From positions 1 through 64,000 of the forward strand of contig UQIN01000010.1 in the NCBI GenBank assembly GCA_900541035.1: a stretch of DNA of 64,000 bases, in the 5' to 3' direction. Position numbers and translations under genes: made by a program. This DNA is from an uncultured Collinsella sp. (GTDB lineage Bacteria; Actinomycetota; Coriobacteriia; Coriobacteriales; Coriobacteriaceae). The notes beneath the pieces were generated by a model. The model was not told the DNA's origin. It saw only the letters and a list, made by a program, of their open reading frames with translations, and searched no databases. Of this stretch, positions 9,201 to 17,644 are shown piece by piece (position 1 is the stretch's first letter; the number at the start of each line of letters is the position of its first letter).

Positions 9201-9594
9201 TATCACGCTGGTGAACATCGCGCCCAAGGAGACAGCGCCCACAACGGTGAACGCCGCCCCGATCCGCACGCGCCGCTTGTTCTCGCAGGCAAGCGCGGGC
9301 GCCAAGAAGTTCCTGGACCATACGCTGGTAAACACTGCCGGCCCCACCGACTCCGAAGGCTCAAAGGACCCCGAGACTCCGACAACCCCGGAGACCCCTG
9401 AGACCCCGACGAATCCGGACAAGCCCAAGACGGATGACGGAACCAAGACCGGCGCCAAGGCCACGACCTCAGCCAAGAACCTCGCAGGTACCGGTGACCA
9501 AACATTCGCCATGGTCGCCACCGCAGCGGCGGCGGGTGTAACGCTCGTAGTAATAGCCCTCATCATGCTGATCAAGCGCCGCAAGAACCACTAG
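6220..9594 (+). CDS. Sortase-anchored surface protein, C-terminal part downstream of the TAG
   Basis: Continuation in the same frame as 5494-6177; GTG 6220 is only the first usable start after the TAG. Several FG-GAP/VCBS-like segments with Asp-rich loops (GNVDGDGVDELFVYAG, GDLDRDFCDDLAIV) suggest a calcium-binding beta-propeller. They are followed by a fibronectin-III-like domain (from about 8560), an Ig-like domain (TADDDGAQYYCHVGY), a Pro/Thr spacer, a sortase signal LAGTG (near 9481-9495), one membrane helix and a basic tail KRRKNH. The LAxTG form is typical of class E sortases. The protein is probably an adhesin or host-glycan-binding wall protein; the ligand is unknown. Without the upstream part it lacks a signal peptide. 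Confidence 0.65.
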   Translation: MTVNTNMMDGGRFKYLNAGYLQEHDAVFDVEAGNVDGDGVDELFVYAGCYVDENGVRKAVVDMYDLEGGNWKQSVVKIDAGNAADYTTHNKGGNDSWTQLQSAPVVSLAAGDLDRDFCDDLAIVVSAPYGKKNIDKSTHCELFSWDASKGALVHVDALGDAGAISLSANGKTMVAANATFGTFAAYDEEGKKTGETVTGLILAGYDWQRSAFDYGASDGSKGLYGALYRYAYFDSESGEFKLSDCKEYRDGLLASYGLMHVPNSAWKDSAQDKRYPCTLAPIALAAANLDGLSEQLAVDEVLVGGDVFRDFACNTAQSGAQGLGSMVGTMSMSGQQYNSSNKHDHKGIEQVWISDVKAGSVSGSDRYNESFIAVVGKHRDEDLRKNDDYYWMTASHFSLDENGKVRRGEEQVISESNRRGTTYGTFISLALPDVDNDSVKITYKDRYKVYTNPRVLAVLQDAPYVEDLEQAYGYLVLGGTSYGEEKGTGTSQGYTIGAELGVAVEVQTGPPLVAMNASVDFAAEGCYDYRSERTVSASVSYESHAGEGDKAVLYTIPMVYYEYEIENEETGGKGVMAAPVSLGAQTSVVNVEAYDRIAKQHNMTPLSYFLTNRSGEPGTYQTTLNGETPVGDSFGLGKPGVTRAYTHDGFNGAAAQSGASIEQTIEVEEGKEQELELGLTLNGSVVMGAKLAKHELFGGLCFGANAGFTTGNSSSESTEYGGTVDNLPEAAKDKYGFAWRLGVNAVDVNKFEDGSGDKLGTKDTDQFWIVGYDVKDVQVPDAPAVTGFTANAVDSTSITFSWDDVLAKKDGFSYGVGMLQSNAADAIVNSWKIADNTQTSLIWDGLLPNTEYRFAIAAVKNGSTIETGIRSAIITVKTMPDGMTMTVSGPAADTAERSALEYDSSVECAEGDKLTLSAIGHVTQRNADGSETELAPSYIWYRKVRGETAFQLVGADGNLQAGTASTLEIDLTADDDGAQYYCHVGYTNVGLDTGITLVNIAPKETAPTTVNAAPIRTRRLFSQASAGAKKFLDHTLVNTAGPTDSEGSKDPETPTTPETPETPTNPDKPKTDDGTKTGAKATTSAKNLAGTGDQTFAMVATAAAAGVTLVVIALIMLIKRRKNH

Positions 9595-9624
9595 GAGTCA
9601 GTCGAACATATCAACAAAGTAAAA

Positions 9625-9664
9625 CCCGGGTAGCCAAACAACTGGCTACCCGGGTCTTCTTTTT
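9625..9664 (+). terminator. Rho-independent terminator of the surface-protein gene
   Basis: A 12-bp perfect stem (CCCGGGTAGCCA, loop AACAAC, TGGCTACCCGGG) is followed directly by TCTTCTTTTT. It is a strong intrinsic terminator 30 bp after the stop codon. Confidence 0.9.
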
Positions 9665-9772
9665 GCGCGGCTCAAGTTGCGGCGGGCTTCGGCATGCCGT
9701 CGAGCGGCGGGTGGGCAAGGCGCATGGAGCTTACCGAAAAAGGAGGTCGAAAATAAATGGTACTTGAAGCAG

Positions 9773-9803
9773 TTTAAATTTAATGTGGGGGGGGGGGTAC
9801 AAT
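9773..9803 (+). promoter_or_regulatory. Candidate phase-variable promoter with G11 spacer
   Basis: TTTAAA (9773-9778) and TACAAT (9798-9803) are separated by 19 bp, of which 11 are an uninterrupted G run (9787-9797). The optimum spacer is 17 bp, so losing two G residues would be expected to raise promoter strength. It is the best promoter-like sequence between the terminator at 9664 and the signal peptidase gene. Confidence 0.5.
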
Positions 9804-9944
9804 ATCTGAGATACGCAGATTATTAGACTCTCTGTGAAGAAGCTGCACAGGGGGTTAGACGCAGGTACTGAACAAAGCGGATCGGTATGGGTGTAAATGA
9901 CCACTTACGCCAAAAATAGTAGCATTTGGCGATAAACCGTTGAT

Positions 9945-10015
9945 AAAAATGGAGGATATCACTATGGTTTTTGTTGAAAAAGGATATCAAACTGGCTTTT
10001 TCGAACTCCATTTTT
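9945..10015 (+). other. Leader hairpin that sequesters a Shine-Dalgarno
   Basis: AAAAATGGAG (9945-9954) is exactly complementary to CTCCATTTTT (10006-10015). Inside the loop GATATC occurs twice (9955-9960 and 9983-9988) and can pair. The left arm contains the GGAG of the short reading frame at 9964. It may be a translational or transcriptional attenuator ahead of the SipW/TasA operon. Confidence 0.4.
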
Positions 10016-10017
10016 AA
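9964..10017 (+). CDS. Possible 17-codon leader peptide
   Basis: ATG preceded by GGAGG with 8-nt spacing encodes MVFVEKGYQTGFFELHF, then TAA. It lies wholly inside the leader hairpin upstream of the signal peptidase gene. Translation would open or close that hairpin, so a leader-peptide role is conceivable. There is no other support. Confidence 0.25.
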   Translation: MVFVEKGYQTGFFELHF

Positions 10018-10038
10018 GGGCCTTGCGGTGTTTGAGGA

Positions 10039-10653
10039 ATGTGGCTGACCCTTGAAGGGATCGAATGTAGCCTCGATGGGGATGGAATAATCATTTTGAC
10101 GGGGCGCGGATTCAAACGATTTATTGCACTTCTTAGCAGCTTGGTGATTGTGCTCGTCATAGCTCTTGCCGCCGCCTCTTTCGTTCCTCGCGCATTTGGA
10201 TACACACCCTATGCAGTGCTTTCTGGCTCTATGGAGCCCGAGCTGCCCGTTGGCTCCATGGTGTTTGTTCGCCAAGTTGAGCCGACGGATATTGCCGTGG
10301 GCGACAATGTAACCTTTTATCGATCGGACGGCGCCGTGGTGACCCACCAGGTATACGAGATCGACCCTGTTGCGCAGACGATCGGCACGCAGGGAATCGC
10401 AAATAAAAATGCAGACGGAATCATCATGCACGATGCCGAATGCACGCCCTTTTCGAGCGTTATTGGCACCGTTTCTTTTTGTGTCCCTTACCTGGGCTTC
10501 GTTAACGCATATTGCACGACGATGCCCGGTTTGCTTGTTGTGGTGGCCGTTCTGGCGCTGCTGGTCGTGGCGTCACTAGTGCTCGACCGGGTGGTTCCCG
10601 ACGAGCCTGCGGGCAAACATGCCCGCGCGCATGCGAAGGAGCGGCGTTCATAG
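10039..10653 (+). CDS. Signal peptidase I, SipW/ER type
   Basis: Membrane-bound S26B-type signal peptidase: an N-terminal transmembrane helix (about residues 28-48), the catalytic Ser in VLSGSMEPELP (Ser64), and His instead of Lys as general base in VVTHQV (His103), as in SipW and eukaryotic SEC11. A second helix lies at about 167-190, with a basic tail. SipW-type enzymes process the special signal peptides of TasA/camelysin-like matrix proteins, and three such proteins are encoded just downstream. The start is uncertain: ATG 10039 has GAGG only one base ahead, whereas TTG 10096 has GGGGATGGA at a better distance and keeps all domains. First gene of the operon. Confidence 0.85.
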   Translation: MWLTLEGIECSLDGDGIIILTGRGFKRFIALLSSLVIVLVIALAAASFVPRAFGYTPYAVLSGSMEPELPVGSMVFVRQVEPTDIAVGDNVTFYRSDGAVVTHQVYEIDPVAQTIGTQGIANKNADGIIMHDAECTPFSSVIGTVSFCVPYLGFVNAYCTTMPGLLVVVAVLALLVVASLVLDRVVPDEPAGKHARAHAKERRS

Positions 10654-10723
10654 CGGCAGGGAGAAGTGTCGGCAGCGGCATGGGCCGTTGTCGGGGAAGA
10701 CGATTCTCGAAAGGAAGAGAACG

Positions 10724-11428
10724 ATGGAAAACAAAAAGAAAAAGCGCTACGGCATCGTTGCCGCCCTGCTGCTGCTCGTACTGGCGGCCGGCGTGGGTAC
10801 CTACGCATGGCTGTCGGCAACCGATCAGGTGAAGAATGAGTTCACGGTCGGTAGCATCGGCAAGCCTGAAGTGAAGCCCGACCCTGATCAGCCGGATAAG
10901 CCTGGCCCTGTTCCCACGGACCCCACAGTGGATGGTTATCTGTTCGAGACCAAATGGGTGAAGGACTCCAAGATGATTCCCGACACCAACATCAACAAGA
11001 ATCCCAACGTTGGTATCGGCAAGGACTCTGACGCATCCTATGTGTTCATCTACGTGAAGAACGCAATCGTGAAGGATGACGCCGAAAATGCCCTCGCCAA
11101 GACCCCGTACTTCACCCTTAATTCCAACTGGAAGCCGGTTGATACTGACCAGGTGAAGAACAACGGCACCGATGGCCAGTACGTGAGCGGTCTGTTCATG
11201 TATACCGCTGATGGCGCCGGCACTCCTGCAAGGCTTACTCCCGTTGATGGCAAGGCTGCTTACACCGGTGAGCTGTTCAGCACCGTGCATATCCCGGCTG
11301 CCATGAACAGCACGGATGTCGTTGCCAATCCTGCTATGACGGTCTCCTGCTATATCTTCGGCGCTGACCAGGGTGATGCCAGCAACGCCATCACTCAGGC
11401 CAAGGCTTGGGCTACGACTCAGGCGTAA
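10724..11428 (+). CDS. TasA/camelysin-like fibre protein with SipW-type signal peptide
   Basis: The 234-aa exported protein begins with a Lys-rich n-region and a long hydrophobic stretch ending in GTYAWLSATDQVKNEF, the signature of signal peptides cleaved by SipW. The mature part is rich in beta-structure residues, with a Pro/Asp segment (PEVKPDPDQPDKPGPVP) and no anchor, as in TasA and camelysin. In Bacillus this family polymerises into extracellular fibres; the role here is inferred. ATG 10724 follows AAAGGAAGAG. A strong hairpin directly after the gene suggests it is the most expressed member of the operon, hence the likely main fibre subunit. Confidence 0.8.
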   Translation: MENKKKKRYGIVAALLLLVLAAGVGTYAWLSATDQVKNEFTVGSIGKPEVKPDPDQPDKPGPVPTDPTVDGYLFETKWVKDSKMIPDTNINKNPNVGIGKDSDASYVFIYVKNAIVKDDAENALAKTPYFTLNSNWKPVDTDQVKNNGTDGQYVSGLFMYTADGAGTPARLTPVDGKAAYTGELFSTVHIPAAMNSTDVVANPAMTVSCYIFGADQGDASNAITQAKAWATTQA

Positions 11429-11444
11429 TCCCACCCCTCCCATT

Positions 11445-11488
11445 GAGATCCCGGCCCACCCCCACCCCCATTTCCGGGCCGGGATCTC
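11445..11488 (+). terminator. GC-rich hairpin after the TasA-like gene
   Basis: GAGATCCCGGCCC (11445-11457) pairs perfectly with GGGCCGGGATCTC (11476-11488) across a C-rich loop. There is no U-tract, so it may act as a partial terminator or 3'-end stabiliser that raises the ratio of the TasA-like protein to downstream products. Confidence 0.6.
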
Positions 11489-11517
11489 ACCCCCCTATCC
11501 GACGATTGGCGAACGTA

Positions 11518-12165
11518 ATGCTCAACAATCTTTCCGACAATCAGAAACGCACCTTGGCGCTTGCCGCCATGGCGTTGCTTGCCCTGGCGTGCCTGTGCGG
11601 CACGCTGGCTTTTACCGTGGACATGGTGCCCGCGAGCAACGTCGTGTCGTTTGGCAGCGTGAAGGTACGAGTCTGCGAGTTCACCCTCAACGATCAAGGC
11701 GAAGAGATTCCGTTTGAGCCCAACGCGCATGGGGACTATCCCGACACCAAGGCCACGGGCTCTGACATTAGCCGAATCGTGCGCGTGGAGAATGCCGGCG
11801 CACAGCCCGAGTATGTTCGCGCACGTCTGCGCATGACGTCGGTGGCGCCCGACGGCACGACCGCGGATGCCTCGGGCAACGTCGCCTTTAACGTGAGCGC
11901 GGGCGAGGGCTCCCCGTGGGTCGATGGCGGCGATGGGTGGTTTTACTATCGCGGCCTTACCGGACGCGGCGGCGCGCTCGATCCCGGCGCCATGACGGAG
12001 AGCCTCATGGACTCGCTGCGCTTTGTAGGTGACTACCACGATGCCGCGCGCGGCGGCTCATTCAAGCTCGATATCGACGTTCAGGCCGTGCAGGCCAAAA
12101 ACCAGCAGACAAACGATTCTGTCCTCGACGTGCTTGACGTCGCGGGCTGGCCGGAGGCGAACTAG
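11518..12165 (+). CDS. SipW-dependent camelysin/TasA-like protein 2
   Basis: Signal peptide with hydrophobic core (LALAAMALLALACLCG) followed by TLAFTVDMVPASNVVSFGSV, the same spacing of features as the other SipW substrates in this operon. The 215-aa product has a compact beta-rich domain with NAGAQPEYVRARL-type strands, common in the camelysin/TasA group, and no anchor. The start ATG 11518 has only a weak ribosome site (GGCGAACG); a longer frame from 11407 would overlap the hairpin and lack a signal peptide. It is probably a minor fibre or assembly subunit. The stop is 3 bp before the next ATG. Confidence 0.75.
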   Translation: MLNNLSDNQKRTLALAAMALLALACLCGTLAFTVDMVPASNVVSFGSVKVRVCEFTLNDQGEEIPFEPNAHGDYPDTKATGSDISRIVRVENAGAQPEYVRARLRMTSVAPDGTTADASGNVAFNVSAGEGSPWVDGGDGWFYYRGLTGRGGALDPGAMTESLMDSLRFVGDYHDAARGGSFKLDIDVQAVQAKNQQTNDSVLDVLDVAGWPEAN

Positions 12166-12168
12166 CCT

Positions 12169-15100
12169 ATGAAGATCAAGATCGTGGACCGAGGTGTGCT
12201 CAGCAGGCTGGTTGCCGTCGCGGCGATTGCCCTTTGCTGTGTAATGGCGCTGCCGACGGCGGCGCATGCCGAGGCTGCGCCCGAGGGCCAGACCGAGTTT
12301 CATATCGAAAACAGGAACGACTTCTTGTCGTGTGTCGCGCTGTCGCGTCAACGCGACACGTCGAAGTGGCACGTCTATCTCGATAACGATATCGTTCTTA
12401 ACGATGAAGATATGAACGCCATTGTTAAGAATACGGTCAAGCACCTCTCCTTTGGCAACAAGGACTATCCCTTTAGGGGCGTCTTCGATGGCCGAAACCA
12501 CACCGTGACGGGTCTTAACTACGCCAACAATATGTTGGACCCCGAGCGCGACACGGGCTTTTTTGCCGAGACCGACGGCGCCACCATCAAGAACTTCCTG
12601 GTCAAGGATGCCAACATTTGGGCTGACTTCCGCGGCGGCATTATCGTGGGCAAGGCCGTCAACACCAGCTTCGAAAACGTCATGGTCATGGAGAGCACCC
12701 TGCACGTTACGTGCGTCAACAACACGCTCAATCTTATTACCAACGCAGGCTTTGAGGGCGGCCTGATTGCCGGCGAGCTCGACGGCTGCAAGCTCTACAA
12801 CTGCGAGGTCCGTGGTGGCCGCGCCGTTAACAACACGACTTCGGGCGTACAGGCGCTCGGCGGTGAGGGCCTGTATATGGCAGCGTTTGCCGGCTACGTT
12901 AAAAACTCGACGATTGAGTACTGCCGCGTTACGCCTACGCGCAACAAGGATGGTTCGATTGCCGATAAGGGCATGACCGACGTTACCAATAAATACGACG
13001 TTGCCATTGGCGCCCTGGGCGGCAACAACGTGTATGCCTCGGGCTTTGTTGGCTGCATGGCGGGCGGCGCCAAGATTATCGACTGCTTCTCGACGGCGCA
13101 GTGCTACAGCTATGCCGCATCGTACGTGGGCGTCGTCTCCGTAACGCGCGCGTGGACGGGCGGCCTGGCGGGCCGTATTTTAACCGAAGAAGGCAACGAG
13201 CTCGTTCGCAGCCACTTTGCGGGTGACCTGAGCTCGCGTCAGTACAATCCCATCGCTGTGATCCCCATTATTCAAAACGACGTGAACTTGGGCGGTATTG
13301 CTGCACGCGCCAACAAGGACGACGCTACGGTCACCGAGTGCTACTTTAAGCCGAGCGTGAGCCTAAAAGGCAACAGCCAGGGTACCGCGGCTAAGAAAAA
13401 GATTCCCTCGTTTGGCGGTGACGGTACCACCAAGGGCGAGAGCTATGGTCCATGGGATGACGAGCGTTACATTACGCGCGAACTGTGGGAGGAGCACGAC
13501 TACGATTTCTGTGCCGGTACCATGCGCTCGACCGCTAACAACGATGCCCTGGGCGGTTCGCATGCCAACGAGTGGGCGATGGATTACAAGCTGAATATCC
13601 CCGTGCATGGCCAGAGCGTTAAGGCGACGATTGATTTTCCTGGTGCGGGTACCGCGACCATCGAGGCAACCAAACTCGGTATTGAACAGAAGACCTCGGA
13701 TCCGTATACCTTTGCCGTGAGCGCCGTGCTGGCGGGAACGGCTCAGGGCTTGGCCCAAGGCGATACGTCGGTGACGTTTGAGCAAGAGACCTCTGCAAAG
13801 CCCGAGGGCCTGACCGATGCGAACGGCGGCTACCGCTTTATGGGTTGGTTCCGCGAGCCCAATGTACACGTGAATCGCATTGGCCAAGACAACAGTTGGT
13901 TTGACGGCAAGACCGATGACGCTGCTGTTAAGGACGACAAGCGTGTCGAGGAGAACGCGAAGCACGATCTGTCGTCTAAATATAAGGCGGATAACGGCGC
14001 GGGCGTCGATGAAAAATATGGCTTCAAGGGCAATGACCTTTTTATCGCTTCGTACGAGGCTCAGGTACTGTTCTATAACGTTAAGGGTGAGACGCTCAAT
14101 TGGCATGACGGCGCCAAACACGATGCTTCAGTGGACTGGTACCGCTATGGCGTCGGTCTGACACCTGCTGCCCCGGTCGATCGCGGTGGTTTGTCGCGTA
14201 CTGCCACATTTATCGGCTGGACCACGCAGCGCAGCGACGAGGCGGGGATGAACGGCGCCTATGCCGCCATCACCTCAACTCAGTTAGCCGATCTTAAAAA
14301 TCAGGGAGCTTTTTATCCTGCGGGTAGCGAGATCACTGTTGTCCGCCCGACCGACTTCTACCCGGTATACAGCGACTACGTGTCGAACATCATGACGGTG
14401 TTCGAAGGCAATGAGCAGGACGAGCTTGATGACGTGACCCAGCGCGTTGACGTGGGCAACACCCATGTGGATGTGCAGGCGGGCAAGAATGGCACTAGCT
14501 CCTACACGGTGCAGGTGCGCGGCGTGGATAACAAGCCGCTGTCCGAGGGCGGAACGTTGCCCGATGGCTACCGCTTCTTGGGTTGGTATGAAAACAAGGG
14601 GACCGAAGAGAACCCGCTCGAGGTGCGCGTAAGCCGCGATCCCAGCTATAAACTCCCTGCCGATGTCGATCTAACCGTGCCGCATACCTACACCGCCCGC
14701 TTTGAGTACCGCGTGGATTATTACGTTCGGGCTTATACCAACAAAGAGTTTACGGAAAGCACGAAACTTTGCTTCGTTTGGAATCGGTATCAAACGCCCT
14801 TTGAGGAAAACGTCGGTAGCACCTTCGTGCGTGAAAACGTCGTTCATTGGGGTTCGGAGCATGTTGACCACGGTATAAAGAATAATTATGACGGAACGTG
14901 TGAGACGCGCTACACGACGAAAACCCTTGTCGTAAGTCCTTTTAAGGCGTACTCACACAACGTTAAAAACGATACAGGCTCTGATACCCAGAAAAACCTA
15001 TTTGCCGATACCGATTTTCCAGGCGCCGCGACGTTGAGCGATGAATGGACTTCCATTTCGCTGAACGTTTCGATTTCTCCGGTAAGCGATCGGTATCATT

Positions 15101-17643
15101 TGAATTTCTGGACGCTTGAGCGCGGCAATAGCTGCTGGACGTATGTGAAAAATCCCATCGAAAGCACGATGCTGTATCTCAATACGAAGTATTACGTTCG
15201 TGCGATGATTACCACGGACGTTAACTTCTACAACAAGGACAACACAATCCTGAAGGCCGCTACGCGTCGTTACGAAAGCAACCTGCTGCAAAATAAGGTG
15301 AATGGATCAGACCCTGCGTACACGTATTACTACCCGCATGTGAACACTTCGGTTGAGGCAAAAGGGAAGCCGCAGGATGGGCTAGCTAGTTCTTATGAAA
15401 GCCCCTTGACTCTCGAGTCTTCTCCGACCGATGCGGAGATGGCGGTGTCGGGCTATAAGTTCTTGGGCTGGATCTCTACGGCTGAGGTCAAGAAGGACTC
15501 TCCCGTCTGGAACTATATCTACGATGTCAAGGACGATTCCTTCACCACGTCTGATCCGGACAAGGCCAAGCCGTATCTAGCGACAAAAGAGTCCGTGGTC
15601 ACCCAGTGGCAGGACGCGTATCCCGTGTACGTAAAGTTCAACGTCAACTACACCACCAACCTGCATCGTGCCGGTTTTAAGGGCACTTCTGAAGTCAATG
15701 TGCCCAAGTACGACATCGTTCCCGTTATCAATGCGGACGCTGATCCCGCCACGGCAACGGTGACTCCTGATATCGCAACGACGGTATACAAGTCCGGCGA
15801 CGAGTTATACAAGCTGGATAAGGTCGAAATCGAACTTCCGAATGGTGAGGTTAAAGAGCTCGAATCTAACGGCGATAACTCATATTCCTATTCGGTGGAA
15901 CCCGGCGGAACCTATACATTCGTGGCGTACTATTCGCCGTTGGCGGTCGTGTACCATCTCAATGCAACGGATGTGGATGGCAAGGTAGCCCAGCGGGACG
16001 ATACGCTCGGCAACCTTAATGGCGGCATCCCGCTGCCAACGTATGACGTTGACAACATCGATGCTGCGACGGGTGCATACAATGCCTTCGTAGGCTGGAC
16101 GGAAACTAAGCCGGCGGCTGGCAGCGGCTATGTCCGTTGGTCGGATGGCCTTCCCATGGTGAATAAAAACACCGTGGTCAAGGCCCCCATGGAGCTGTAT
16201 CCGGTCTACCGTGCCAGCGCGGTCCAGGTTCAATCGAATATCGATGCCAATTTGGATGACCGCGAGTCCGTGCGCTCGCTTTCGCGTACCGACTCCGGCG
16301 ATCAGATTTCGTTGGAGGTTAAGGCTGCGGCCGAAGTCGTCGGTAAAGATGGCACCAAGTACGATTTTGTCGGCTGGTCGCGCGACTATGTCGATGGCGG
16401 GCAGTACACCCTGATGACCGGCGATGAGAAGTATCCCCTCGAGGGCAATGAGCCCTTTAAGAGTGTGACCTACACCGCGGTATACAAGATCGCACCGTAC
16501 AAGGTGCGCTATCACGGTGTTGACGGCAAGGTTATCTATACGGCGACGGTCGACTCGGGCAATGAGCGTGCGACGGGCGCGGGCTTCGTTCATAACGTCA
16601 AAGTTCCCAAGATGGATAAGAGCGGAAATCCGGTCTATGACGACAAAGGTAATCCCGAGATGGAGGAAAAGCTTGTCGCATACGACCCGGATGCCTATTC
16701 CAAGATCGTCGCGCTGCTCGATGAGCAGACGGCTACCAGCGGTGACGTACGCGAGCTCTTCCTGGAGTGGCGATATGTGCCTGCCGATGGCGCTGCGAAG
16801 TCTTGGGATGAGTTTAAGGGCGAGCCGGTCAAGGGCGATATGGACTTGTACCCCGTGACGTATCGCGTGACTGCCAACGACACATCCGATGCCTCGAATC
16901 CCGTAGTTATGACCGCGAAGCTCAAGTGGTTGCTCGATCCCACTGCTGCTAACACGGTCGACAGCGGCGCCGACGAGGCTCCGTTTAAAGTCTGTTTTGC
17001 CGAGCCGTTTATGGGGACGCAGCTGACTGTCACAGTTAAGCAGGCGAGCTATGGCCCCGATGCATCCAGGACGGAGAAACCCGTAAACGACATGTATGTC
17101 TCGCTGTATAGCATGGGCTCGGGCAGTGGTTCGTTTGACCTAGCCAACCGTCTGGAGTTCAAGAAGACGGGCGAAGGCGACCAGGGTGACGGCAATGCTG
17201 TGTTCGACTTCGCCAAGACCCATGCGCTGACGATCGTAAAAAAGACTACCGATGCCAGCGCCAAGGGCCAGACGTTCCGCTTTAAGGTGACGAGAAAGAT
17301 GTCGAAGGACTCTCCTGCCGAGACGCGCATGGTCGAGGTGAAAGTCGATAAAACTCAGCAGGAAAACGGTGAAACCTGGTATGTCGGCAGCGTGCAGTTT
17401 GCCGCGCCGGCGGGCACCTATACCGTCGAAGAAGACACGGCTTGGGCATGGCGCTACCAGGGAGAGCTGAGCACGCCGGGCAAGGCGCCCGGTAAATCTG
17501 CCGAGCTGACGATTTCGTCTGCTTCGAGCGCGGGCGACACGGTGGTCACGTGCGTCAACACGCGTGCGAAGGACAAGTGGGTCGCTGGCGACTCGCGTGC
17601 CAAGAACGTTTGGGATAACGGCCAGCTGAAGAAGGAGGACTAG
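12169..17643 (+). CDS. Giant secreted repeat adhesin (InlB-type B repeats)
   Basis: A 1,824-aa exported protein; signal peptide ends AAHA^EA near residue 35. The first 450 residues have GLUG-like short repeats (FAETDGATIKNFLV, VGKAVNTSFENV). At least six modules each carry a Phe-x-Gly-Trp core (FMGWFRE, FIGWTTQ, FLGWYEN, FLGWIST, FVGWTET, FVGWSRD), the hallmark of Listeria-Bacteroides/InlB B repeats. A C-terminal SpaA/Cna-B-like domain follows (LTIVKKTTDASAKGQTFRF). The sequence ends in a charged tail with no LPxTG-type signal or membrane helix, so retention on the cell probably depends on other products of the operon. The ATG lies 3 bp after the preceding gene. Ligand unknown. Confidence 0.8.
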   Translation: MKIKIVDRGVLSRLVAVAAIALCCVMALPTAAHAEAAPEGQTEFHIENRNDFLSCVALSRQRDTSKWHVYLDNDIVLNDEDMNAIVKNTVKHLSFGNKDYPFRGVFDGRNHTVTGLNYANNMLDPERDTGFFAETDGATIKNFLVKDANIWADFRGGIIVGKAVNTSFENVMVMESTLHVTCVNNTLNLITNAGFEGGLIAGELDGCKLYNCEVRGGRAVNNTTSGVQALGGEGLYMAAFAGYVKNSTIEYCRVTPTRNKDGSIADKGMTDVTNKYDVAIGALGGNNVYASGFVGCMAGGAKIIDCFSTAQCYSYAASYVGVVSVTRAWTGGLAGRILTEEGNELVRSHFAGDLSSRQYNPIAVIPIIQNDVNLGGIAARANKDDATVTECYFKPSVSLKGNSQGTAAKKKIPSFGGDGTTKGESYGPWDDERYITRELWEEHDYDFCAGTMRSTANNDALGGSHANEWAMDYKLNIPVHGQSVKATIDFPGAGTATIEATKLGIEQKTSDPYTFAVSAVLAGTAQGLAQGDTSVTFEQETSAKPEGLTDANGGYRFMGWFREPNVHVNRIGQDNSWFDGKTDDAAVKDDKRVEENAKHDLSSKYKADNGAGVDEKYGFKGNDLFIASYEAQVLFYNVKGETLNWHDGAKHDASVDWYRYGVGLTPAAPVDRGGLSRTATFIGWTTQRSDEAGMNGAYAAITSTQLADLKNQGAFYPAGSEITVVRPTDFYPVYSDYVSNIMTVFEGNEQDELDDVTQRVDVGNTHVDVQAGKNGTSSYTVQVRGVDNKPLSEGGTLPDGYRFLGWYENKGTEENPLEVRVSRDPSYKLPADVDLTVPHTYTARFEYRVDYYVRAYTNKEFTESTKLCFVWNRYQTPFEENVGSTFVRENVVHWGSEHVDHGIKNNYDGTCETRYTTKTLVVSPFKAYSHNVKNDTGSDTQKNLFADTDFPGAATLSDEWTSISLNVSISPVSDRYHLNFWTLERGNSCWTYVKNPIESTMLYLNTKYYVRAMITTDVNFYNKDNTILKAATRRYESNLLQNKVNGSDPAYTYYYPHVNTSVEAKGKPQDGLASSYESPLTLESSPTDAEMAVSGYKFLGWISTAEVKKDSPVWNYIYDVKDDSFTTSDPDKAKPYLATKESVVTQWQDAYPVYVKFNVNYTTNLHRAGFKGTSEVNVPKYDIVPVINADADPATATVTPDIATTVYKSGDELYKLDKVEIELPNGEVKELESNGDNSYSYSVEPGGTYTFVAYYSPLAVVYHLNATDVDGKVAQRDDTLGNLNGGIPLPTYDVDNIDAATGAYNAFVGWTETKPAAGSGYVRWSDGLPMVNKNTVVKAPMELYPVYRASAVQVQSNIDANLDDRESVRSLSRTDSGDQISLEVKAAAEVVGKDGTKYDFVGWSRDYVDGGQYTLMTGDEKYPLEGNEPFKSVTYTAVYKIAPYKVRYHGVDGKVIYTATVDSGNERATGAGFVHNVKVPKMDKSGNPVYDDKGNPEMEEKLVAYDPDAYSKIVALLDEQTATSGDVRELFLEWRYVPADGAAKSWDEFKGEPVKGDMDLYPVTYRVTANDTSDASNPVVMTAKLKWLLDPTAANTVDSGADEAPFKVCFAEPFMGTQLTVTVKQASYGPDASRTEKPVNDMYVSLYSMGSGSGSFDLANRLEFKKTGEGDQGDGNAVFDFAKTHALTIVKKTTDASAKGQTFRFKVTRKMSKDSPAETRMVEVKVDKTQQENGETWYVGSVQFAAPAGTYTVEEDTAWAWRYQGELSTPGKAPGKSAELTISSASSAGDTVVTCVNTRAKDKWVAGDSRAKNVWDNGQLKKED

Positions 17644-17644
17644 G

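Noticed and set aside
9666..9772. Further gene or RNA between the terminator and the G-tract promoter
   Set aside because: No start with ribosome site leading to a meaningful frame, and no tRNA- or riboswitch-like fold could be recognised.
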